Shown here one piece after another: positions 1 through 6,277 of a DNA stretch of 64,000 nt; within the stretch, counting starts at the first letter, position 1, and each line of letters starts with the position of its first letter. The stretch covers positions 334,818 through 398,817 of the forward strand of contig NZ_LMIO01000001.1 of NCBI RefSeq assembly GCF_001428745.1. Reading direction: 5' to 3'. The DNA comes from Leifsonia sp. Root227. Its GTDB lineage: Bacteria > Actinomycetota > Actinomycetes > Actinomycetales > Microbacteriaceae. The translations under genes and the position numbers were made by a program. The notes under the pieces are model-generated. The model ran no database searches. It worked only from the letters and a program-made list of their open reading frames with translations, and had not been told where the DNA came from.

Positions 1-343
1 TGCTGAGCGGACCCCAGGTCTGACCGCCGTCCGTGCTGCGCTTCATCACGATCGAGTTGGGGTTGGGGGAGTCCGCCGCGCTCCCTGGCCGGCCGTCCCA
101 CGCCGCGAGCACGACGCCGCCGCCGACGGATGCGAGCGCGGGGATGCGATACGCGGCGAACGGAGAGACAGGGCTCCCCGAGATGTCAGCGGTGCTGAAA
201 GCGCCTGGCGGATCGGTCGGTGCTGCGACGGCCGGTGCGATCGGCAGAACGACGGCCGCGGCCGTGGCCGAGGCGGCGAGGGCGGCGAGCCATGCTCTCC
301 TGCGGTGGGGATGCTGCCGGATCTCCGAAAATGGGCGTGACAT
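1..343 (-). CDS. Exo-alpha-sialidase (GH33/BNR), N-terminal part, secreted
   Basis: The 5' 114 codons of a gene that runs off the left edge. Residues 1-41 form an export signal: three arginines at 14-16 followed by A-W-L, an alanine-rich hydrophobic core and an AVAA cleavage region. The RRxWL pattern is compatible with Tat export but is not a textbook motif. After it come YRIP (65-68) and an Asp-box STDGGQTW (103-110), both hallmarks of bacterial sialidases, which release terminal sialic acid from glycans outside the cell. An AGGAAGG ribosome site lies 6 bases before the ATG. It lies 97 bases downstream of tatC on the same strand and faces a sialic acid uptake and breakdown cluster, which supports the call. 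The catalytic C-terminal part is outside the window. Confidence 0.85.
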   Translation of the reverse strand, partial: MSRPFSEIRQHPHRRRAWLAALAASATAAAVVLPIAPAVAAPTDPPGAFSTADISGSPVSPFAAYRIPALASVGGGVVLAAWDGRPGSAADSPNPNSIVMKRSTDGGQTWGPLS

Positions 344-440
344 AGCGTTCCTTCCTTTCCTGTTGGCACTGCGATGTGTTCCGGGTGAGGTGAGGTACTG
401 CGTCGGGTATCCGGGTAAGCGATGTCGGCAGAGCGCGGCG

Positions 441-1250
441 TCAGCCCAGTTCGCGGACGGTGGATGCGAGGATCGCCGCCGCCTTCCGATCGGCGCGCCT
501 GTCGTGCAGGGCGGCGACTCCGGCCGCCGCGAAGAACAGCGCGACCATCGGCAGGGCGAGGCCGACCATCGAGAGCACGTCGGCCGCCGGGGTCGCGATG
601 GCGGTGAAGAGGGCGATGGCGATCACGGCCACCCGCCACGACCGGACGATGGTGGATGCGCGCAGCACGCCGACGAAGTTGAGCAGCACGACCACGATCG
701 GGAGCACGAACGCCACACCGATCGCGACGATGAGCTTGAGCACGAAGTCGAAGTAGGTCTTCGCCTGCACGATCGCCGCATCCTGCTGAGGGGCGAACCC
801 GGTGAGCACGCCGACCATGTGCGGCAGCACGAACCAGCCCGCCAGACAGCCGGCGAGGAACAGCGGGACCGCGGTGAAGAAGAAGCCGAAACCGTACAGC
901 CGTTCCCTGCGGTTGAGCGCTGGAACGAGGAATGCCCAGAGCTGGTAGAGCCAGACCGGGCTGGAGACGATGACGCCGACGGTCATCGCCACCTGCATCC
1001 TGAGGTCGAACGCGCCCGTGATGGTGTCGTAGTTGAGTTCGGCGAGACGGTGCTGGGTGGCGGCGACCTGTTCGATCGGGGCGCGGAGTGCATCCAGCAC
1101 CGGGGTCGCCAGAAACCATCCGGCCACGACGCCGGCGAGCAGCGCTGCGGCCGACCGGAAGAGGCGGCGGCGGAGTTCGGCGAGATGCGCGGCGATCGCC
1201 ATGCGGCCGGACTCGGCCTTCTGCGCGCGCGGCTTCGTACTCCGCCGCAC
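441..1250 (-). CDS. tatC: Twin-arginine translocase subunit TatC
   Basis: TatC is the multi-spanning membrane receptor of the Tat pathway, which binds twin-arginine signals and exports folded proteins. The 269-residue product has the N-terminal cytoplasmic HLAELRRRL segment, the family motif around SSPVWLYQLWAFLVPAL followed by a basic RRER loop, and about six hydrophobic segments, all expected of TatC. The start is a GTG at 1250, 3 bases after the tatA stop, so tatA and tatC are surely co-transcribed. In Actinobacteria the housekeeping tatA-tatC pair normally sits by the proteasome pafBC genes. Here the pair precedes a sialidase and follows a sialic-acid-type operator, so it is probably an accessory, substrate-linked paralogue (inference). 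Confidence 0.93.
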   Translation of the reverse strand: MRRSTKPRAQKAESGRMAIAAHLAELRRRLFRSAAALLAGVVAGWFLATPVLDALRAPIEQVAATQHRLAELNYDTITGAFDLRMQVAMTVGVIVSSPVWLYQLWAFLVPALNRRERLYGFGFFFTAVPLFLAGCLAGWFVLPHMVGVLTGFAPQQDAAIVQAKTYFDFVLKLIVAIGVAFVLPIVVVLLNFVGVLRASTIVRSWRVAVIAIALFTAIATPAADVLSMVGLALPMVALFFAAAGVAALHDRRADRKAAAILASTVRELG

Positions 1251-1253
1251 GGG

Positions 1254-1445
1254 TCAGACCTCCGTGCTGCCCGGCGTCTTCGGCTCGCTGTCGCGACCGG
1301 TGAACTCGGGCTTGACCTCGCTCTTGAAGATCCGCATCGACTGTCCGAGGCTCTTCGCGAGGGCGGGGATCTTGGGTGCGCCGAACAGGAGAAGGATGAC
1401 GGCGACGATGATCAGGGCGTGCCAGCCGTTGAGGTTCGCGAACAT
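1254..1445 (-). CDS. tatA: Twin-arginine translocase subunit TatA
   Basis: A 63-residue protein with one N-terminal membrane helix ([20 protein letters not shown]), the FG hinge, and an amphipathic helix ([19 protein letters not shown]), followed by a charged tail. This is the standard layout of TatA, the pore-forming subunit that oligomerises around TatC. The length is typical. It is the first gene of the leftward tatA-tatC-sialidase group and diverges from a TatB-like gene across about 100 bases that contain a GntR-type operator at 1507-1519. Co-regulation with the sialic acid genes is inferred from that shared site. Confidence 0.92.
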   Translation of the reverse strand: MFANLNGWHALIIVAVILLLFGAPKIPALAKSLGQSMRIFKSEVKPEFTGRDSEPKTPGSTEV

Positions 1446-1506
1446 CGGGGGAGGCCTTTCTCGTAGAGGTTCGCGGCTGATGCCGCCCGGTCACTCAAGC
1501 ACATAT

Positions 1507-1519
1507 GACGTCTGATGTC
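1507..1519. promoter_or_regulatory. Putative GntR (NanR-type) operator in the divergent tat promoter
   Basis: GACGTCTGATGTC is a near-palindrome (half-sites GACRTC/GAYGTC). The exact reverse complement, GACATCAGACGTC, occurs at 3605-3617 in front of the importer lipoprotein gene. Two identical 13-mers in the only two long divergent intergenic spaces of the cluster argue for a common regulator, most simply the FCD-type GntR protein encoded at 2823-3551. The site lies between tatA (start 1445) and the tatB-like gene (start 1548), so it could control both directions. Confidence 0.6.
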
Positions 1520-1547
1520 TAGGCGGAATTGTGATACGGTCGCACCC

Positions 1548-1820
1548 ATGTTCGGTCTGACGTTCGACAAACTGATCGTCGTGGGAGTGGTCGCGGCCTT
1601 CCTCGTCGGCCCGACGCGCCTGCCCGGATACGCCGCGAAACTCGCTGAGTTGGTGCGCAGACTGCGCAGCACGGCCGACGGCCTCAAGGAGCGCGTCAGC
1701 GACGAGATCGGCGAGGACATCGACTGGCAGAAGCTCGACCCGCGGCGGTACGACCCCCGCGCCATCGTGCGCGGCGCGCTCTTCGACGACGAGCAGGACA
1801 CCGGGACGAAACGGGACTGA
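1548..1820 (+). CDS. tatB: TatB-like Sec-independent translocase subunit
   Basis: A 90-residue protein with a short N-terminal hydrophobic helix (FDKLIVVGVVAAFLVGPTRLP) and a long charged amphipathic helix rich in Lys/Arg/Glu. The VGPxxLP hinge is typical of TatB and distinguishes it from the FGAPKIP hinge of the neighbouring TatA. TatB passes substrates from TatC to TatA. An earlier ATG at 1515 would overlap the operator and add 11 unlike residues, so the ATG at 1548 is preferred. No ribosome site precedes it, but a TACGGT hexamer lies 7 bases upstream, suggesting a leaderless mRNA. It is followed 40 bases later by the esterase gene. Confidence 0.82.
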   Translation: MFGLTFDKLIVVGVVAAFLVGPTRLPGYAAKLAELVRRLRSTADGLKERVSDEIGEDIDWQKLDPRRYDPRAIVRGALFDDEQDTGTKRD

Positions 1821-1860
1821 CCAGGCCGGCCGACAGGCAGCCACCAGCGAAAGAGAGAGC

Positions 1861-2862
1861 ATGTTCCTCGACCTCCCAGAGCCAGAGCTCCGCGCGTACC
1901 GCAGCGCGCAGAGCGACCCGGACGACTTCGACGCGTTCTGGGCGGACACGATCGACGGCGCCCGCGCGCATCCACTGGTCGTCGGCGTCGAACAGGTGGA
2001 TGCGGGACTCACCACGGTCGACGTGTTCGACGTGCGTTTCGGCGGCTACGACGGCGAGGAGATCGCCGCGTGGCTGCGCCTCCCGCGCGGCGCCGACGGG
2101 CCGCTGCCCGCGGTCGTCCAGTTCCACGGCTACGGCAGGGGGCGGGGCGATGCCGTCGAGAACCTGCTCTGGGCGTCGGCGGGATACGCGCACTTCGAGA
2201 TGGACACCCGCGGCCAGGGCTGGAGTGGATCGCGCGGCGTCACGCCGGACAGCGGCTCGCCGCCGCCGCAGATGCCCGGCTTCGTCACCAGGGGAGTCGA
2301 GCACAGGAGCACCTACTACTACCGCCGCCTGTTCACCGATGCGGTGAGGGCCGTCGAGGCGGCACGCACGTTCGAAGCGGTGGATGCGTCCCGCGTCGCT
2401 GTCCTCGGCATCAGCCAGGGCGGAGGGATCGCGCTCGCCGTCGCCGGGCTCGTCCCCGACCTCGCGCACGTTGTGGCGAGGGTGCCGTTCCTCTGCGACT
2501 TCCCGCGCGCATCCGTCGTCACCGACCGGATGCCGTTCCGCGAGATCGCGGACTACCTGGCGCACTTCCGCGACCGCACAGAGCAGGTGCACGAGACGCT
2601 CTCGTACTTCGACGGCGTGAACTTCGCGAAGCGGGCGACGGCGCCCGCCACGATCACGGCGGCGCTGATGGACCCGATCTGCCCGCCGTCGACCGTCTAC
2701 GCCGCGTACAACGCGTACGCGGGGCCGAAGCGCATCCACACCTGGCCGTACAACGCCCACGAGGGCGGCGGTGTCGACGACGACCTGCTCTCACTGCGCG
2801 TGCTGCGCGACGCCTTCGCGGCTCAGGATGCGGTGCCGAGCCCCCTGCGCAGCGGGATGTAG
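1861..2862 (+). CDS. CE7-family acetyl esterase (AXE1/cephalosporin-C deacetylase type)
   Basis: A 333-residue alpha/beta hydrolase of the acetylxylan esterase family. The catalytic triad is visible: Ser185 in GISQGG, Asp271 in MDPICPPST and His300 in NAHEGGG, with the family RGQG motif in DTRGQGWSG. No signal peptide is seen, so it acts in the cytoplasm. CE7 enzymes remove small acetyl groups from sugars. In this cluster the natural role would be removing O-acetyl groups from imported sialic acid or its breakdown products, but the substrate is not shown by the sequence. The AAAGAGAG ribosome site is close to the ATG. Its 3' end overlaps the convergent GntR gene by 40 bases. Confidence 0.85.
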   Translation: MFLDLPEPELRAYRSAQSDPDDFDAFWADTIDGARAHPLVVGVEQVDAGLTTVDVFDVRFGGYDGEEIAAWLRLPRGADGPLPAVVQFHGYGRGRGDAVENLLWASAGYAHFEMDTRGQGWSGSRGVTPDSGSPPPQMPGFVTRGVEHRSTYYYRRLFTDAVRAVEAARTFEAVDASRVAVLGISQGGGIALAVAGLVPDLAHVVARVPFLCDFPRASVVTDRMPFREIADYLAHFRDRTEQVHETLSYFDGVNFAKRATAPATITAALMDPICPPSTVYAAYNAYAGPKRIHTWPYNAHEGGGVDDDLLSLRVLRDAFAAQDAVPSPLRSGM

Positions 2863-3551
2863 TGCTTCACGACCGCCTCGCGGTACGCCTCGACGTCGCC
2901 GGCCTCCGCTGCGCGCAGCATGTCGCCGTGCGCGCGGGCCGTCTCGTCCAGGCCGACCGTGGGCGGAAGGCCGAGCCGCGGATACACGACCGTGTTGACC
3001 TCCCAGAACGCGGTGACGAGCTGGCCGACGAGCGCGTTGTCGAGGTGGGCGAGCAGGTCGGAGTGGAAGGCGCGGTCCTCCTCGGCGAACGCCTCGCCTC
3101 TGGCGCTCTTCTCCTCCATCGCATCCACCACCTGGTGCAGCCCGGGGTTGCTCGTGCCTGCCAGGGCGGCGCAGACCTGCTCCGCCATCGCCAGGTCGAG
3201 CGCTTCGCGCACCTCGACGACCTCGCGCAGGGCGGCGAAGTCGTCCTCCGGACCGAGGACGCCGCGGAAGACGAGCCCTTCCACCAGCGGGGCAAGCGAC
3301 AATTGACCGACGTACGTTCCGTAGCCGTGACGAACCTCAACGATGTCGAGGGCGGCGAGCGTCCTCATCGCCTCACGCACGCTGGACCGGCTCACGCCGA
3401 GTTCTGCGCACAGTTCCGCCTCCGTGGGAAGGAGGTCACCCGGCTGAAGCCGGTGGATGAGGATGTAGTCCTTGATCTGGTCTGTCACCGACGTTCGGCG
3501 TTGGCTGTGGGTCGAGGAGAACATTCCGGACGTGGTGGGCTCGAACGCCAT
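2823..3551 (-). CDS. GntR/FadR-family transcriptional regulator (probable NanR-type)
   Basis: A 242-residue regulator. The N-terminal winged helix-turn-helix covers about residues 18-85 (PTEAELCAELGVSRSSVREAM is the recognition region), and the C-terminal all-helical FCD ligand domain covers about 95-225 with the DRAFH and ARAHGDM metal-site segments. The family includes the sialic acid repressor NanR, whose ligand is Neu5Ac. The gene lies between the esterase and the divergent importer operon, and the operator at 3605-3617 stands in the intergenic space, so it probably represses the importer and itself. An internal ATG at 3524 is an alternative start. Confidence 0.85.
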   Translation of the reverse strand: MAFEPTTSGMFSSTHSQRRTSVTDQIKDYILIHRLQPGDLLPTEAELCAELGVSRSSVREAMRTLAALDIVEVRHGYGTYVGQLSLAPLVEGLVFRGVLGPEDDFAALREVVEVREALDLAMAEQVCAALAGTSNPGLHQVVDAMEEKSARGEAFAEEDRAFHSDLLAHLDNALVGQLVTAFWEVNTVVYPRLGLPPTVGLDETARAHGDMLRAAEAGDVEAYREAVVKHYIPLRRGLGTAS

Positions 3552-3591
3552 TGTGGACTTGACCTTTCCGCGGGATGTGCACTACTTTCAG

Positions 3592-3617
3592 TATACCCAC
3601 GTAGGACATCAGACGTC
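3592..3617 (+). promoter_or_regulatory. Importer operon -10-like element with overlapping GntR operator
   Basis: A TATACC -10-like hexamer at 3592-3597 is followed by GACATCAGACGTC at 3605-3617, the reverse complement of the site in the tat promoter. The operator would cover the transcription start of the importer operon, a typical repressor position. No convincing -35 box was found at the usual distance. An AGGAGAGG ribosome site follows at 3625-3632. Confidence 0.5.
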
Positions 3618-3639
3618 CGATCTCAGGAGAGGCAGTTCA

Positions 3640-5253
3640 ATGTTGAGAGATTCACTCCAGAAACAAACGAGCAGACGCACCTTCCTCGCAGCCACCGGCG
3701 CCGCCGGAATCGTCGCGGCTCTCGCGGCGTGCAGCGGTCCGCCCTCGACCACCGGAAAGGCCGGAACCGCAGCAGCAGCGGGATCGGTCGACAAGAACGG
3801 AACGATCACGGCGGGCATGTCGTACGCGCTCGGCACCGGCTTCGACCCGATGACCACCACCGGCGCGCTCACGATGGCCGCCAACTGGCACACCCTCGAA
3901 GGTCTCGTCGAGCTCGACCCTGTGACCCGCAAGGCGTACGCCGCCCTCGGCAAGGCCCTGCCGAAGCAGGTCGACAGCACCACGTACACCGTCGCCCTCC
4001 GCGACGGTGCGACCTTCCACGACGGAAGCAAGGTCACCGTCGACGACGTCCTGTTCTCCTTCCAGCGCGTGCTCGACCCCGCCAACGCCTCCCTGTACGC
4101 CGGATTCCTCCCCTTCCTCTCGGCCGACAGCGTCACCAAGGTCGACGACACCACCGTGCAGTTCAAGACGGCGTACCCCTTCCCGCTGTTCGCCGAGCGC
4201 ATCTCGGTCGTGAAGGTCGTTCCGAAGGCCATCGTCACCGCAGACCCGAAGGCGTTCGACGCCCTCCCCACCGGCACCGGCCCGTACAAGATCACGGCGG
4301 CCACCGCGAACGACAAGCTCAGCTTCGAGCGCCACGACGCGTACAACGGCTCACGCCCCGCCCTTGCCGCGGCGATGACCTGGAACCTGCTGTCCGACCC
4401 GTCCGCGCGCGTCAGTGCGATGCAGTCCAAGCGCGTCAACGCCATCGAGGATGTGCCGTACCTCAACGTCGACGGGCTCTCCCGCGTCGTGAAGACCGAG
4501 TCTGTGCAGTCGTTCGGCCTGCTCTTCATGATGTTCAACACCACCGTGAAGCCGTTCGACGACAAGCGCGTCCGTCAGGCGCTGTTCTACGCGATCGACA
4601 TGGACAAGCTGATCAAGAACGGGATGCTCGGCAACGCGGAGGCCGCATCCAGCTACGTGCAGAACGACCACCCCGACTACGTCAAAGCCAAGACCGTCTA
4701 CAAGCACGACCCCGCCAAGGCGAAGTCGCTGCTCAAGGCCGCCGGCGTCTCCAACCTGTCGATCACGCTCCTGACCACCGACACCGGCTGGGTCAAGGAC
4801 GTGGCGCCGCTCATCAAGGAAGACCTGGATGCGGTGGGCGTCAGCACCACGCTCGACATCGGCCAGTCGGCCGGGCAGTACAAGAAGGTCGACAACAACC
4901 AGTTCGAGGTGATGGTCGCCCCAGGCGACCCCTCGGTCTTCGGAAACGACGCCGACCTCCTGCTGCGCTGGTTCTACGCGGACAACATCTGGTCGCAGAA
5001 GCGCTACCGCTGGAACTCCGGCGCCGAGTTCGACACGCTCCAGAAGCTCCTCGACCAGGGCGCGCAGGAGACCGATCGCAAGCAGCAGCTCGCCACCTGG
5101 AGCGAGATCTACAACCTGGTCTCGGACGAGGTCCCGCTCTACCCCCTGCTGCACCGCAAGCTGCCGACCGCCTGGGACTCCAGCGCCCTCGCGGACTTCA
5201 AGCCGATCTCGATGACCGGCCTGTCGTTCCTCGGCGTCGGCCCGACGAAGTAG
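3640..5253 (+). CDS. Dpp/Opp-type substrate-binding lipoprotein, Tat signal (probable sialic acid receptor)
   Basis: A 537-residue SBP_bac_5 family protein, the extracellular receptor of an ABC importer. Its signal is striking: a textbook Tat motif S-R-R-T-F-L at residues 18-23, then a hydrophobic stretch and the lipobox L-A-A-C, so it is predicted to be exported folded and then lipidated. Clear family blocks follow, such as GTGPYKI and KRVRQALFYAID. Dpp-like ABC importers for sialic acid are known in Haemophilus ducreyi (Sat) and Corynebacterium glutamicum (Sia). The ligand here is inferred from the adjacent nan genes. The start is fixed by AGGAGAGG 7 bases upstream. A strong hairpin separates it from the permease genes. 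Confidence 0.85.
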   Translation: MLRDSLQKQTSRRTFLAATGAAGIVAALAACSGPPSTTGKAGTAAAAGSVDKNGTITAGMSYALGTGFDPMTTTGALTMAANWHTLEGLVELDPVTRKAYAALGKALPKQVDSTTYTVALRDGATFHDGSKVTVDDVLFSFQRVLDPANASLYAGFLPFLSADSVTKVDDTTVQFKTAYPFPLFAERISVVKVVPKAIVTADPKAFDALPTGTGPYKITAATANDKLSFERHDAYNGSRPALAAAMTWNLLSDPSARVSAMQSKRVNAIEDVPYLNVDGLSRVVKTESVQSFGLLFMMFNTTVKPFDDKRVRQALFYAIDMDKLIKNGMLGNAEAASSYVQNDHPDYVKAKTVYKHDPAKAKSLLKAAGVSNLSITLLTTDTGWVKDVAPLIKEDLDAVGVSTTLDIGQSAGQYKKVDNNQFEVMVAPGDPSVFGNDADLLLRWFYADNIWSQKRYRWNSGAEFDTLQKLLDQGAQETDRKQQLATWSEIYNLVSDEVPLYPLLHRKLPTAWDSSALADFKPISMTGLSFLGVGPTK

Positions 5254-5260
5254 CGCCCAA

Positions 5261-5290
5261 CGGTGGGGCCGGTCGACCCCGGCCCCACCG
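5261..5290 (+). terminator. Intercistronic hairpin between receptor and permease genes
   Basis: CGGTGGGGCCGG and CCGGCCCCACCG form a perfect 12-bp stem with a 6-base loop in the 67-base gap after the receptor gene. There is no T-run, so it is probably a partial terminator or mRNA-stabilising hairpin. Such elements commonly keep receptor levels above permease levels in ABC operons. Confidence 0.6.
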
Positions 5291-5320
5291 CCTCCCTCCA
5301 GCCCCCTTTAGGAGTCACGC

Positions 5321-6274
5321 ATGGTCGCACTCGTGCGCCTCGCCGGACGGCGTCTGATCGCCCTGCCGTTCATGATCCTCGGGATCACCCTCTTGGTCTT
5401 CATCGTGCTGCAGTTCGCGCCGACCGACCCGGCCACGAACGCGCTCGGTGAGAGCGCGAGCGACGCGGCCAAAGCCACCTGGCGGCAGGAGAACGGATAC
5501 AACGATCCGCTCATCGTCCGCTACCTCGCCTTCCTCGGCCACCTCATCCAGGGCAACCTCGGCAACACGGTCCCGCCGAGCCAATCGGTCAGCGGCCTGA
5601 TCGGCACGGCGTTCCCGCTCACCCTGCAGCTCACCTTCCTTGGCCTCATCATCGCCATCGTGCTCGCCGCCGTGCTCGGCGTGACGGCCGCCCTCTACCG
5701 CGACCGCTGGCCCGACCAGGTGATCCGCGTCGTCTCGATCGCCGGGATCGCGGTGCCGTCGTTCTGGCTGGCGATCCTGCTCATCCAGCAGTTCGCCCTC
5801 ACCTGGCCGATCTTCCCGACCGGTGGATACACGTCCCCCCAGGACTCGTTCGGCGGCTGGCTGCAGTCGATGTTCCTTCCCGCCCTCGCGCTCGCGGTGC
5901 CGGTCGCCGCATCCCTCACCAGGGTCGTGCGCACCTCGATGGTCGAAGAGCTCGACCGCGACTACGTGCGCACCGCGATCGGCAGCGGCCTCCCGCGCAG
6001 CGTGGTGATCGGCAGGAACGTCTTCCGCAACGCCCTCATCACCCCGATCACGGTTCTCGGACTGCGCGTCGGCTACCTGCTCGGCGGCGCCATCGTCATC
6101 GAGGTGATCTTCGACCTGCCGGGGATGGGCCAGCTCATCCTCAACGGCGTGACGGCGGGCGACACCAACCTGGTGCAGGGCGTCACCATCACGATCGCGC
6201 TCACTTTCGTGATCGTCAACACGATCGTCGACCTCCTCTACCTGGTGGTCAATCCTCGAATCAGGACGGTGTAA
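5321..6274 (+). CDS. ABC importer permease, DppB type
   Basis: A 317-residue inner-membrane permease with six hydrophobic segments. It has the DppB-type N-terminus (RRLIALPFMILGITLLVFIV) and the EAA loop region around DYVRTAIGSGLPRSVVIGRNVFRNAL, which contacts the ATPase. It forms a heterodimer with the permease domain of the next gene. It is preceded by a TTTAGGAG ribosome site and lies 3 bases from the next start. Role in sialic acid uptake is inferred from the operon. Confidence 0.88.
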   Translation: MVALVRLAGRRLIALPFMILGITLLVFIVLQFAPTDPATNALGESASDAAKATWRQENGYNDPLIVRYLAFLGHLIQGNLGNTVPPSQSVSGLIGTAFPLTLQLTFLGLIIAIVLAAVLGVTAALYRDRWPDQVIRVVSIAGIAVPSFWLAILLIQQFALTWPIFPTGGYTSPQDSFGGWLQSMFLPALALAVPVAASLTRVVRTSMVEELDRDYVRTAIGSGLPRSVVIGRNVFRNALITPITVLGLRVGYLLGGAIVIEVIFDLPGMGQLILNGVTAGDTNLVQGVTITIALTFVIVNTIVDLLYLVVNPRIRTV

Positions 6275-6277
6275 ACG

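Noticed and set aside
2070..5357. A 1095-codon open frame on the plus strand across the esterase, GntR and receptor genes
   Set aside because: It runs in the wrong frame of three recognised genes, is Arg/His/Pro-rich and has low GC3. It is open only because of high GC.
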